From assembly GCF_041381155.1 (NCBI RefSeq), contig NC_091144.1:33784980-33848979 (forward strand): a stretch of DNA of 64,000 nt. Reading direction: 5' to 3'. The translations under genes were made by a program, and so were the position numbers. The DNA is from Argopecten irradians. Lineage: Eukaryota > Mollusca > Bivalvia > Pectinida > Pectinidae. This document shows positions 47,414-60,900 of the stretch, piece after piece. How positions within the stretch are numbered: position 1 is the stretch's first letter; every line of letters starts with the position of its first letter. The notes beneath the pieces are model-generated. The model was given only the letters and a program-made list of their open reading frames with translations. It did no database searches and was not told the DNA's origin.

Positions 47414-50400
47414 TCATGCAGCCGTCTTTGTGGACTTGAGGTTGAAGCCGCCTCCCGTGAACCGAGGCCCTTCTGTCCGTTGGGGCTGTATTATAGGACC
47501 ACCAGCCTGATTTATGGCCCTCTCTCGTTCCCTGAGTAAAAAAACACAAAAGTTTAGTAAGTATTTCACATTTCTGAAATTTTCAGATTATATATCGATC
47601 ATCTTCTCACACAAAATTTTGTATTCATGAAAAAACAGCAAATGAAATTAATTGATTCATAACTCTGTCATTTGTAATATTTTTCTAATTAACATCAATG
47701 GATTTAATATCTTTCCCCATGAATCACGTACAGAATGTCATATGACTTAAATTCCAATACCTCAATCAATACCCCATTTAAATTAAAGACTTTTTTTTTA
47801 AAAATTGTCATTATTAAAGCTTAAGATCTTGGGAAAATAACAGATTTTTTTCTTATGTACTTTTAATTAATGAGGCTACTGTAAATAAAATCTGATCTCA
47901 TAGGAGCAGAACTAGACCTGGCCCCGGTTGTTCAAAGGATGATGAGCTTAATCAATGACATTCTAGCTAATATGATTAGCAAAATTTTCTTTTCTCATTT
48001 GCTACAATTGTGATTACATGTATGTTTTCAATAAACTCAGCAAGTAAGAAAAAAAATTGAGTGCTGAACAATCGTATAAAATTTTGCAAAAATTTGCATT
48101 ACCAGAAATTCTTTTATCTTGATTTGAAAATTGTCGTTTAACTGTGATTAGCCTAAATACCTTTTGAGCAACCATGCGCTGAAATTTAGAATTCCTCTTG
48201 AAAGAAAATAATATTTTAAATTATTCTTCCAATTAACATGTGACATCAAACTAATCTCTAGAGAACAAACTTACTTTGTTTGTTGTTCTTTCTTTTTCTG
48301 CATGAAGTATTTTTTCTTCACTTCCACCAACTCCCTTGCTATTCTTTCGATCTCGTACTTGTATTCGTTCACCTGCGACTCGTACATATTCAGCTCCGAA
48401 GACATCGACTGAAATTTTCACAAGAAAAAAAGTTATTAACCATTTTAAGTATTTTCATTATGAAATAATGATTGAAAAATGTGTAAGAGTTCCATTTTGG
48501 CATTTTAACGGCATTGCAACAAATGAATTTCATACTCGGGAATAAGAACTGTAGTCAGTGATCTTCCTTAAACTTTGTATTTTGTATTTCATCATTTTTA
48601 ACTTTAGGTCATCCTCGATACTTCAGTGGTTACTATCACTGTCGTAATAGCCACCTCTGGACCATATTATAGAAGAACTGTAAGCAACATAAGACGCAGG
48701 TAATTTAAATTAAATTTGGTCCTTTGATGGACATCAAAAGAATTGAATATTGGTACACTATGCTTGACTGCGTGACTTTGAAATCAGGCATCATTTTCTC
48801 TGTAATCTTCAAAGAAAGTCTCTGCAGGCATGTGATTGGCCAGTTTTTTTTCTCTTGAGCTGCCTTCAAATTAACTACTAGATTGTCTAGGGGTGGATAT
48901 TATGTCAGTGATAGTAACCCCTGCAACTTTAAGGATGACTTTGTGTTTGAGTCTTTGCTGCAGTGGTTAACCATGGTTGATTTTAGTCGTTATTTCTTTT
49001 TTACTTACCTTCATTTGTTTCGTCTTTTCTTTGAGTGTTTGTTGGTAGATCTGTAACTGTTCAGCCACCTCTGGTCCAGGCTGTCTCGCCAGAATATGTT
49101 TCAGCTCCAAATACAGTTTCTCCTTCTCCTGAATGAGAAGTTCTTTCTCCACAACCTCCTCCGTCTTGGAGATGAGACGTTTCTGGAGGGTGTGTATTTT
49201 CTGGATCATCTCATACGTACTTGGGTCACTTCCTTCCAGTTTTCTCCATCTATGAATATTCATGGGGTTCTCAAGCTCCTCCTCCAAGGCCTTGCAGCGA
49301 GTCCTCTCACGCAGAAGTTCTGTCTGGATGTGATGGACCTCTCGCCTATAACACCAAGAACAAAATTGTTACTTCAGAATACGTCATATAAACAACATTG
49401 GAATAATCTACATACAAATATGTTTAATTGGAATAATCTACATTGGAATAATATACATACAAAATATGTTTAATTTTACACAATCTTCTCTCCGATAGTT
49501 ATTTGCTGGGGAAATGTTCGTACATTTGACAAATATCTAATAAGTAATAAGCTACGTATATACAGGTTACCTTTTCATTTTATTCCTGGGTATTTATGTT
49601 TGCGGAGATAAAACTTGGCCTTGAATATTGCAAAATTAATCCCCCACAAACAAAAGCAACTCATTCACGCCTAAAGATACATGTAGACTTTTCTACTTCA
49701 TGAACTGGAACAGTTCATTGTAAAATTCTGGGGGTGTGTGGGTTAAGTTTCTTACCTAAGGTCCTCAACATTGGCCACGCTCTTATTGAGGATAGTTTTC
49801 TCGCGGCGGAGTTTCTTGATCTCGAGTTTAAGGACCCTGATGTCCTCAAGCCTCTGGTTGTACTGAATCTCTCCCTTGTTCAGGGTCGATTGTTGAATCT
49901 TGATCTTCTCGTAAAGCAGAGCAAGCTCATCGTTACGCCTCACGAGCTGTGTTCCTAGGATGTCACGCTCACTGATCACCTATAAATAGACAAAATAAAA
50001 TACTAAAATAGAACCATATTTTACATGTATGTAGAAACAACAAAAAGGTACCATACAGTATTAAAAAGTGCATTAAAATTTGTTAATGTAATTTTTTTTT
50101 ATAACTTTAGTTGTTTTTTTTTTGGCTTATAAGTATCATATTTTTTTAAGCAAACAAATAAAGATGATCTATCTTTATGCAGAGCAAATAATTACTATCA
50201 TAATAGCTTTTAAACAATATAATCCATTTATACTACTACTAAAGGGAGATAACTCACTTGATCCAGCTCTTTCTTTTGCCTGACTCTCTCAGCATCTGCC
50301 TCGGCAATGATCTTGAGTAGTTTCCTCTCCTCTGCCTCCTGGGCGTCAATGTAAGCCTTACTTTCAGCAGCTTGCTGTTTCATTTTGTTGAGATCGCCTT

Positions 50401-53400
50401 TAAGGGTGTCCTTTTCCTTCTCGACACGCTGGTGCTCCAGATGTTCCTTGACCAAAGCCGCCTCCTTGGCCTGAATCTCTTCCTTCAGTTGATCGATCTG
50501 GTGATTCATTATCTTCAGTTTCCTCTTCATCTCAGTGATTTCATCCTAACACAAAGCAATTTACTTATTTATCTATTTTAACATTGAACATCTAGTAATT
50601 GATTGATTTGCCTGCTGCCCAATCCAAATTGAATCTTTTGATTTAACAAAATATTTTTGAAATTGAAATGAAATTGATTAAATGATTTCTACCTATAAAG
50701 AGTTTATACATGTATACCTATTTTATTTCTATTACTTTTAGATTAAATATTTTGATGTATTTTGTTACCTACATATATCTGGGTTTTTTTTTAAAGTATT
50801 TATTGATCCATACATTTAACAAAACAAAACGGTGAGCTTATTTCATAAGATATTTTCATACTCAGCCTTACAACTTAAAAGTTTTGAAATTATATGCCAT
50901 TTGAATTTTTTTGAAATTTACATTCTAAAAATTAAATAAAAAACTTTAAGCATGATACAATTTACATTGATCAATGATTATTAGTAATTAACCTCAGGTT
51001 TTAAAGATTTAATTCTAATAACCCAATAATTGACAAAATAAATAAATCAAAATCAAAATATCCAAAAAAGAAATTCAATTTATTATTTGCTTACCTGTGA
51101 CTCGATCAGATTCTTGCTGTACAAGTTTCTGTCACTCCTAACGGCCTCGTACAAGTTCTGCTGCTGTTTCAATTTCGTCTCAGCTTCTGCAATCTTTTTC
51201 TTGTAGTCGAAAATCTGCATTTCTCTAACCTTGACATCTTCCATATGGCCGAGCACCTACAGATAATGTATGGTGATTAGTTTAGCAATTAATTGATACT
51301 ATTGAAATTTCACAGTTAGAGATTGTCAAAATGTTTCCCTCTTTCTTTTTTTTGTTGCAAAAGTCATATTGAAAAATTGTATGTACAAGGTTAGCAACAT
51401 CATTTTATCTTCAACATTTGAATGAAATCCTGATGCCAAATCAAAAAAATATTCTGTGATGATAATTTTTGTTATACATTAAACATTACCTTGAATTAAT
51501 TTTGCTAAAACTACATACTGCATAAATGGTGAAAGCATACAGTTTATTATTATGCAATTTGTTGAAGTGCTAATTTATCAAAAAATTCATGTTGCAGAAT
51601 TAATATTTTAATTAAAAATTTTTTTTACGATTCTATTTTTAGCAACTGACCTTTTGAGTGAGGTCACTGGCTTCATTGATATAGCGGTCACGTTCCTTCT
51701 CTAACTGGTAGATGATCTTCCTCTGTTTCTGAGCCTCTTCCTTGTAATTCTGAATATCCTGTTCCAGGTTTTTCTTGGACTGTTCATGGAGTTTCACAAG
51801 GTGGAGCTGTTTCTGAGTGGAGCTGATAGCCTTCAACATGTTCTGTTCAAACAAAATGTAAACTTTAAAATGATCTTCCTCGCATAAATAATCTCATGTG
51901 TATAAATTATCTTCCCCGCAAAATATCTTTCTCGCATTAATGATCCCACATGAATCATAAATTATTTTTCTCACATAAATGATCTTCCCTGCATAAATCA
52001 TCTTCCCAGCATAAATTATCTTTCCAGCATAAATTATCTTCTCTTGCAGCATAAATTATCTTCTCTTGATCTGGGTGCACTTATACATGCATAACATAAT
52101 TATTAACAGCCAGGGTTATTTAAGAACATGCCAGGTTTGGGAAGGGGAGGAAAGCCAGAGTATCCTGAGAAAAATCTTGTGAAGATAGTGAAGAGCCAGT
52201 TTACCTTGTTGAGGATGTCCTTCTCTCGGACAAGGTCATCAATCTGCTTCTTATCCAACTCAGCCTGTTTCTTGGAAGCTTCCAGCTCTGAAGATCAATT
52301 TTAAAATTTTTGATGAAATAACAATTCAAATTACATCAGATTCTAAAATATTTTCTATGAATAGATTCTATAATAATACCATTATGAAAATATATCATTC
52401 GATGTAAACTCAGAAAATAAAAAAAAAAAAAAAAAAAAAAAATCACCTTCTCCTGTGGATTGTTTTATATAAAGGTTAAGTATTTTTCTTTAAAATGAAG
52501 CCAATTGACGGATCGCCAGCTGTCAATCAAATTTCATGTGACTTTGCATTTTGTATTGTGTGTGCTACGATGTTTGCTCAGATATTGAATAGAAACACTG
52601 TATGATGATGCGTTTGCGAGCACGAGGCGTGGCTATATTACACCTGGCGATCGGTCAATAAACTCTCATCCAAGTAATATATACTAGATGAATTTACTTT
52701 AGAACCAAACATGGACTCTAGAAATTTTATTGGGATAAAATACATGTAATGACTTTAATTTATTGCATACAGGGATAAGTCTTTAAAATAAAATAAAGGA
52801 AATCACCGTTACAATTAATTTGTCTCACCTCTCTCCAGTCCAATGATCTGACTTTTCAGCGTCTCTTTCTGTTGTTCCACATCACCCTTCTGGTCCTCTA
52901 CATTCCTAAGTTTACGCTGGATTGTCTCACGAATCTTGTTCAGTCGCTGCGTTTCTTGTTTCAGCTGATTCACCTCATCCTCCTTTTGCTGTGAATCGAA
53001 ATAAAAAGGAAACGTCAATTACACGATAAACAACTAAATTAAAAATGTAACAAAAATTGTGCTATAAAATGCAAGTTGTTATTAAATTCAAATATTTTTA
53101 AACAACATTTTACCACTGTATACTACATTGTGTATTGTTAAAATGTTACTGGAAATTTTGTGCTATAAGTTCAATTACAGTAGTCAACTGTGATAATCAT
53201 TTGGATATATAATATAGGTACATGTAGATTTCATAGAAAGAAATGTGTTTTTAAACTAATATTATTTCCGTGTGTGAAAATAAAATGAGTAACACAACTA
53301 ATAAAGAAAACATATAGAAAAGGTTAATATTATCTAAATGTTATGTATTTTATCTCCACTTGATCTGAATTTTCTCAAATTATCTCCCCCTAGGCAGTTC

Positions 53401-56400
53401 TCAAGCCTTAAACTATCAGTATAAAATGTTAAAATATATGGCATTTAACTGAAGAAAAAAAAACAAAGTTATCGAGACCACACCCTGACTTCTCAAAACA
53501 AACTTAAGTCAAAAACGAACTAAGTCACAAATTTTCACATAAGTTACATAAGGAGAACAACTTAAACTTAACTTAGGTCAGTACGTTTGCTTCGAGAAAT
53601 TGGGAGCAGTTTATAACCAGCATTAAGTGAGAACTATTGACCTACCTTCAGTTCAGATACTCTATTCTGATTTTCGGCTGTGAGTTGATCGGTAGTGATC
53701 AGTTGACCTTCATATTCACCCTGGAGCTTCTGGAACCTTGTGTTGAGGATGTCGCAATCCTTGATGGCTCGCTCGTTCAGAATCTAACATTACAGAAACA
53801 AATCAGTTTATTATCTTGATCAATGCTTCATAAAAACCCCTATAAATAGGCACAATAGTCATCATTGTGACTAAACGTTGTTATTAAATACATACTGCCC
53901 TAAGGAATGAGAATCACGAAACAATCTTAAGTCAGAAACTCTCTTAATTTTAGAAGAATTCAAGTTTGAAAAAAGATTCTACCATTTACCGACTTGACAC
54001 TTTTTATAGAAAATATCTTACCCTTTGTTCCTTCAGTTGCTGTTCAAGCTTGCCAATGTCTTCCTTGTAGCGACCAATCTGTGTTTGCATGGTCTTGATT
54101 TCACTTGATTTGGAGTCCAGATCGGCCTTTGCCTGTTTCAGCTCACGCTCGGTCTTGTCCTTTTTACGAGACTCGCGTTGAGCTTCGTTGTTGCGAACCT
54201 GGATGTCTTGATTCAGCTGTAAATTAAATCCAAAAAAATTGCATTGTTTTACCTAAAGTGCATTTTCGGGTTGGTATAAAGGGCCACATTTTCAATCGAA
54301 AATAGCCATTTATTTTTCCCAATTAAAAGTTAAATTTCCCAATTGATGTTTCAGATTTAGAGTTTATGTGTAGATTTGAAACAATTTTATATTAGTACAG
54401 AATCAATCCACATATACAAATTATTTCCTTTGAGAAATAATAGAGTTACAGTATCCATATAAGACACCAAATTTTATAACCATAAAACTTAAAATTCCAA
54501 ATTCAAAATGACTCGAGAGCCCATTTTTCAAACTTAAAAGAGAAAAGGCTAAGCATCACTTGAATTCTAGACTTAACATTTATGATTTAATTTCTCTATC
54601 AACACTTCAGTTTATAACTCATATTTAATGTATTCTTTCACCAACCTCCTGGATTTTCTCCTCACACTCGGCCCGGTCCTGCTCTAGTTTCTGTTGTTGG
54701 GCAGAAGCTTGTGCAAGGTTTTCACGCAACTTCACAATCTCATTCAGCTGCTCATCTCGTTCCTTGGTCAAGTCCTCTTTAATCTTCAGTAGCTCGTTTA
54801 CACTACAAAAAAAAAAGTATATCATAATTGCTTCAATAATTAATAAGTTTTTATTTTTCTATCAGCCTCTATTAAATTTTGTATAAATATATAGACCCGG
54901 TAAATGAAATGATAGCTTTATACAGATCATCATAATTATTTAAAAAATTATCAAGTACTCTAATTATAAAGTCATAAAAATGAATTATGGTAATCATATT
55001 CAAAAATTTATAATTTGAAATATCAGGAGTTTATTGTCAGATGGGAAAGATAAATAATATCAATAATCATCACAATTTAATTATCATTTGAAATGCATTT
55101 ATCTGAATTAATTAGTCCTTTAAATTGTTAAAGGAAAAATCAAACATGAAAAATATGCCTCAATAAGGAAAATTATCTTATTTATATGACATGTTGCATA
55201 CCTGTGCTCTTGTCCCATGGTTAGACCGGCTCCCTGTTCCACAAGCTTGCTGAGGTTGGCAATTTCCATTTTCAGAGACTGTATTGTCTCCCTTGCTCGT
55301 GTTTCTTTCTCGTGAGCAGCATCAACCATTTTCCATGCTTTCTCGATTTCCTGTAGTGAACATATAAGATCTATATGAGATTTGGTCTTTCTTACACAAT
55401 TACAAAAAAAAAAAAAAAAAAAAGTTTTCAAATTTGAGTTCTGAAGTTAAATTGAAAAAAAAACATGACAATAATAGTATATCTATATAAATGATAAAAA
55501 TGAATAAATCCAGAAACATAAAAGAAAGAGCTGAGAGACTGACAACAATTGGTAGTTCCTATATGTGACTTGGAGTTTATATAATATAACATTCCTTAAT
55601 TTTAATTTTCGTAAGGAGTACTGCTACAATTTTCTGAAGAATGTCATGCATGTATGGTTTTCAAAGAAAAAAAATGTAATATTAAAACATAGATTTACCT
55701 TTTTCAGTGAGGTGATGGTGTTCTGATCCTCCTGAGATAGTTTTAAGGCTGTTGCAACTTTTGCGGAGTTGGCAACAATTTCTGCATTTAATTCTCGACA
55801 TTTTTGCATTAACCGTTTCTCACTCTCATGAGATTTCTTCAAAGCTTTGTGTAGCTTTTCATATTCGGACCTAAACTTCTCCAAGCTGCGGTCACCAGTG
55901 AGTTGTTGAAGAACCTGTCACAAAAAAATTTCAATCATAATCAATATTGTTGCCAATTTTATATTATAACAATTTAATGCAATTTGTCAAATAGAAAATT
56001 TAACAGCTATATACTGTAGTCTCATCTGAACACATCAGCTTATATGAAAAAAAAAATATGCTTCCAAATTTAGCCCATCATGCTTACAAATCAGGAAACA
56101 ACAGAACAGCCATACTGTTCAACCAGTGGGAAATGATAACAGATACATCAATGTTGTAGTTTATAATATGGCGGTATGTTAATATCTTTTATAATAAGTC
56201 CAGCTTTGACGTGATAAACAATCATACTCATTGACAACAATTTATCTCAACATTTTTCCTTAATATCTTCATTAAGGGTGCATGTGTTTTTTACCTCCTG
56301 GAAGTCCTTTTCCAGTGACTCAAAAGCACTGTCATCTATTCCAGTTTTTTCCTTATCCTTCTTTTCCTGAAAAATGAATTCATACAATGTTTTAAAAGAT

Positions 56401-56865
56401 AGCAATAACACAAAGTCGTGACATACAATAACCAGTAACTGAATTCAGTAAAGAATCATGGCATGAAGTTAAAATACATTGTGCTTACTTTATAGTGCCA
56501 TATAATGTATGATTCTATAACCAGATTATCTCCCCCTATTTTGAAATTTCATAGGAGCCAGAGAGAATATTAAAGGATCATTACATTGTGATATTGATAC
56601 ACCTGACAATTTTTCGTGATTCGATTTTATTTAAATGACAAAATGATGTATACTTATGTATAGTTTGATGTTGTTAGAGACTGTTGCCTATCCCGTTACC
56701 ATCTGACAGCTGACATGGCCTAGCTGACCGGTGCTTTAAAATTAATGCTATCCAATAACCGACGTGTAGTTTGCTTCTAAACAGCATAAACGAATGTGAC
56801 CGAAATTGAACTTAAGTGAATTAAGCATGATCATCTCAAATTCAAGATCATCTTACCTCAGACAT
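47414..56865 (-). CDS. CFAP58: Cilia- and flagella-associated protein 58
   Basis: Sixteen coding exons, all GT-AG and phase-consistent, give 877 residues (human about 872). In gene order: 56857-56865, 56295-56366, 55699-55914, 55202-55350, 54646-54802, 54022-54216, 53646-53783, 52829-52988, 52205-52287, 51651-51842, 51095-51256, 50258-50545, 49756-49979, 49009-49345, 48275-48408, 47414-47531. The product is almost all coiled coil, an axonemal protein of motile cilia and sperm flagella whose loss causes malformed sperm tails in mammals. Near-identical blocks with the human protein include CRELNAEIVANSAKVATALK, NLYEAVRSDRNLYSKNL, ERDILGTQLVRRNDELALLY, LEEELENP, KRLISKTEEVVEKELL, LARQPGPE and the C-terminal FTGGGF. 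Start MSE and the tiny first exon rest on the splice site and on in-frame fit. The exon 5 donor GAG|GTTGGT is weak but is the only one that keeps the aligned length. No truncation or frameshift seen. Confidence 0.95.
48608..48939. mobile_element. MITE family C, full copy
   Basis: About 332 bp in the CFAP58 intron between exons 14 and 15. Left GTCATCCTCGATACTTCAGT and GTTACTATCACTGTCG; right complement TCAGTGATAGTAACCCC and AAGGATGAC. The interior has CTTTGATGGACATCAAAAGA and GGCATGTGATTGGCCAG. Partial copy at 30658-30920. Confidence 0.7.
51880..52070 (+). repeat. ~17-bp degenerate tandem repeat
   Basis: About ten units like CAGCATAAATTATCTTC in the CFAP58 intron between exons 9 and 10. Confidence 0.7.
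53481..53609. mobile_element. MITE family D, copy 2
   Basis: About 129 bp in the CFAP58 intron between exons 6 and 7 (minus strand order: 7 and 8). Ends CTGACTTCTCAAAACAAACT and GTTTGCTTCGAGAAATTGGG; inner arms CTTAAGTC/ACTTAGGTC. Related to 34465-34580. Confidence 0.55.
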
Positions 56866-57294
56866 TGTGCATTTGTTGTTATATCCAAGACCCTGTAATG
56901 TATTGTTATTGGGTTTGTCTGTCTGTGTGTCATGTATACAATCGTTGTCAATGGAAACAGTAGTTCAGCACTAACCCGTTCAGCACTAAATGATATATTT
57001 AACAATTTGATTGTGAATAAAAAATTATCGATTGGTCTCTTGTACATTTCAATAAGAATCGTTATTATTTCATTGAAAACGTGATTTCTAAATCATTTAT
57101 TATTTTATATAGATGTAGAAAAAAAATAGACGTGTATCAAGCGAGACAACTCCTACACAGAAAACGCGTACGTAGAAAAAGCATTTGAATGACTCAGAGT
57201 ATGAGGTCATGAACCCTATGCGGAAATGGTGGTAAATTAATAAGAAAAGTTATATCAACATCATGTTTAGCTAATTTTAAGTTACACAAGTGAG
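56866..57294. promoter_or_regulatory. Divergent promoter region, CFAP58 / SH3PXD2
   Basis: The 429 bases between the two start codons, which face away from each other, must hold the 5' ends and probably a shared promoter. An RFX X-box-like site GTTGTCAATGGAAAC lies at 56944-56958, about 80 bases upstream of the CFAP58 ATG. No CpG-rich island or clear TATA box is seen. Confidence 0.55.
56944..56958 (+). promoter_or_regulatory. Candidate RFX X-box
   Basis: GTTGTC-AAT-GGAAAC fits the loose X-box form RYYNYY-N(1-3)-RRNRAC, with one change per half-site from GTTGCC and GGTAAC. RFX factors drive many ciliary genes. The loose consensus can occur by chance in a region of this size. Confidence 0.4.
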
Positions 57295-57375
57295 ATGCAG
57301 AGGAAAGAAGGTCGATTTATTGCCGATGTATCGGTGCCAGACGTCGAGAAGCGGCGGATACCAAGCAAACATTAT
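57295..57375 (+). CDS. SH3PXD2 (TKS-like) scaffold, first coding exon
   Basis: 27 codons starting at ATG and ending at donor TAT|GTAAGT. The peptide contains VSVPDVEKRRIPSKHY, which matches the start of the PX domain of SH3PXD2A/TKS5 (VVDVEKRRNPSKHY in human, from memory). TKS proteins bind phosphoinositides through PX, carry several SH3 domains, are Src substrates, and organise invadopodia and NADPH-oxidase activity. An in-frame TAG 27 bases upstream (57268) supports this ATG. The rest of the gene lies beyond the window, past a satellite-filled intron of at least 6.6 kb. The short match makes the family likely, but the exact orthologue (A or B) cannot be told. Confidence 0.75.
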
Positions 57376-57929
57376 GTAAGTTTACAGAAATGGCAGTTAA
57401 TTAACGTTGTTGACTAAGTCTATGACACAACACCTGTCAAAGGTAAACTAATCATTCAAATAACACGTTAGGTGAGAGATATTTAGAATATTTATTAAAA
57501 GTCCTACAGAATTTTTCCACATAAATTGTAAGATTTTTGTTGCTTTAGGTCATGATTTTACTAATTTAACGTTACAAATTATAAAAATCTAAGAAGTTTA
57601 AATAAGTAAATTAAAGTTAATTAGACTGTCAACTTAACGACATAATATATCCTAGAGGTACAATTCAATGTATCGTTTTTTTGCGCGCATAAAAAAGTCA
57701 GACTTTGCGAAATATGATATTAAAAGGAAGTCAAACTAATCATACATGTAATCCACATACAAAATGTATATGTATATGTACATATGTAGCAGGATTAGGG
57801 GATGCTGGTGAGGAGTACCGGGAGTGCGGATGTACTATTACACATTCAGCCAATGCTGATGATCAAGTTATATTTAATTAATGTGTTTTTAAACCGTCTC
57901 AATCTGGTCACATGTCATAACGACAACCA
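57376..57929 (+). other. SH3PXD2 intron 1, unique part
   Basis: AT-rich intronic sequence between the donor and the satellite. No exon or element recognised. Confidence 0.5.
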
Positions 57930-60900
57930 CCCTCTGATCTCTGAGTCTGATAATAGGGATATGCCACTCTCCCATCTCTGATAATTATGTTAAGGATGTC
58001 ACCCTCTCATCTCATGATCCTTATGTTAGGGCTGCAACCTTCCTATTTCTGATTACAATTAATGTTAGGAAATCCACACTCACATTTGCTACATGTATAT
58101 CAATGTTAGGAGTGTCACCCTCCCATCTCCTATACTAATGCTAGGGATGTCACACTCCCATCTCCTATACTAATGTAAGGGATGTCACCCTCCCATCTCC
58201 TATACTAATGTTAGGGATGTCACCCTCCCATCTCCTATACTAATGTTAGGGATGTCACCCTCCCATCTCCTATACTAATGTTAGGGATGTCACCCTCCCA
58301 TCTCCTATACTAATGTTAGGGATGTCACCCTCCCATCTCCTATACTAATGTTAGGGATGTCACCCTCCCATCTCCTATACTAATGTTGGGGATGTCACCC
58401 TCCCATCTCCTATACTAATGTTAGTAGGGATGTCACCCTCCCATCTCCTATACTAATGTTAGTAGGGATGTCACCCTCCCATCTCCTATACTAATGTTAG
58501 GGATGTCACCCTCCCATCTCCTATACTAATGTTAGGGATGTCACCCTCCCATCTCCTATACTAATGTTAGGGATGTCACCTCCCATCTCCTATACTAATG
58601 TTAGGGATGTCACCCTCCCATCTCCTATACTAATGTTAGAGATGTCACCCTCCCATCTCCTATACTAATGTTAGGGATGTCACCCTCCCATCTCCTATAC
58701 TAATGTTAGAGATGTCACCCTCCCATCTCCTATACTAATGTTAGGGATGTCACCCTCCCATCTCCTATACTAATGTTAGGGATGTCCACCTCCCATCTCC
58801 TATACTAATGTTAGGGATGTCACCCTCCCATCTCCTATACTAATGTTAGGGATGTCACCCTCCCATCTCCTATACTAATGTTAGGGATGTCACCCTCCCA
58901 TCTCCTATACTAATGTTAGGGATGTCACCCTCCCATCTCCTATACTAATGTTAGGGATGTCACCCTCCCATCTCCTATACTAATGTTAGGGATGTCACCC
59001 TCCCATCTCCTATACTAATGTTAGGGATGTCACCCTCCCATCTCCTATACTAATGTTAGGGATGTCACCCTCCCATCTCCTATACTAATGTTAGGGATGT
59101 CACCCTCCCATCTCCTATACTAATGTTAGGGATGTCACCCTCCCATCTCCTATACTAATGTTAGGGATGTCACCCTCCCATCTCCTATACTAATGTTAGG
59201 GATGTCACCCTCCCATCTCCTATACTAATGTTAGGGATGTCACCCTCCCATCTCCCTATACTAATGTTAGGGATGTCACCCTCCCATCTCCTATACTAAT
59301 GTTAGGGATGTCACCCTCCCATCTCCTATACTAATGTTAGGGATGTCACCCTCCCATCTCCTATACCAATGTTAGGGATGTCACCCTCCCATCTCCTATA
59401 CTAATGTTAGGGATGTCACCCTCCCATCTCCTATACTAATGTTAGGGATGTCACCCTCCCATCTCCTATACTAATGTTAGGGATGTCACCCTCCCATCTC
59501 CTATACTAATGTTAGGGATGTCACCCTCCCATCTCCTATACTAATGTTAGGGATGTCACCCTCCCATCTCCTATACTAATGTTAGGGATGTCACCCTCCC
59601 ATCTCCTATACTAATGTTAGGGATGTCACTCTCCCATCTCCTATACCAATGTTAGGGATGTCACCCTCCCATCTCCTATACTAATGTTAGGGATGTCACC
59701 CTCCCATCTCCTATACTAATGTTAGGGATGTCACCCTCCCATCTCCTATACTAATGTTAGGGATGTCACCCTCCCATCTCCTATACTAATGTTAGGGATG
59801 TCACCCTCCCATCTCCTATACTAATGTTAGGGATGTCACCCTCCCATCTCCTATACTAATTAATGTTAGGGATGTCACCCTCCCATCTCCTATACTAATG
59901 TTAGGGATGTCACCCTCCCATCTCCTATACTAATGTTAGGGATGTCACCCTCCCATCTCCTATATTAATGTTAGGGATGTCACCCTCCCATCTCCTATAC
60001 TAATGTTAGTGATGTGTCACCCTCCCATCTCCTATACTAATGTTAGGGATGCCACCCTCCCATCTCCTATACTAATGTTAGGGATGTCACCCTCCCATCA
60101 CCTATACTAATGTTAGGGATGTCACCCTCCCATCTCCTATACTAATGTTAGGGATGTCACCCTCCCATCTCCTATACTAATGTTAGGGATGTCACACCCT
60201 CCCATCTCCTATACTAATGTTAGGGATGTCACCCTCCCATCTCCTATACTAATGTTAGGGATGTCACCCTCCCATCTCCTATACTAATGTTAGGGATGTC
60301 ACCCTCCCATCTCCTATACTAATGTTAGGGATGTCACCCTCCCATCTCCTATACTAATGTTAGGGATGTCACCCTCCCATCTCCTATACTAATGTTAGGG
60401 ATGTCACCCTCCCATCTCCTATACTAATGTTAGGGATGTCACCCTCCCATCTCCTATACTAATGTTAGGGATGTCACCCTCCCATCTCCTATACTAATGT
60501 TAGGGATGTCACCCTCCCATCCTCTCCTATACTAATGTTAGGGATGTCACCCTCCCATCTCCTATACTAATGTTAGGGATGTCACCCTCCCATCTCCTAT
60601 ATACTAATGTTAGGGATGTCACCCTCCCATCTCCTATACTAATGTTAGGGATGTCACCCTCCCATCTCCTATACTAATGTTAGGGATGTCACCCTCCCAT
60701 CTCCTATACTAATGTTAGGGATGTCACCCTCCCATCTCCTATACTAATGTTAGGGATGTCACCCTCCCATCTCCTATACTAATGTTAGTAGGGATGTCAC
60801 CCTCCCATCTCCTATACTAATGTTAGGGATGTCACCCTCCCATCTCCTATACTAATGTTAGGGATGTCACCCTCCCATCTCCTATACTAATGTTAGGGAT

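Noticed and set aside
48280-50581. Plus-strand open frames opposite CFAP58 exons
   Set aside because: Antisense shadows of coiled-coil exons; the minus-strand reading gives a continuous CFAP58 match.
56683-56700. GTTGCC...GTTACC in CFAP58 intron 1 as an RFX X-box
   Set aside because: The half-sites are in direct, not inverted, orientation, so this does not fit an X-box.
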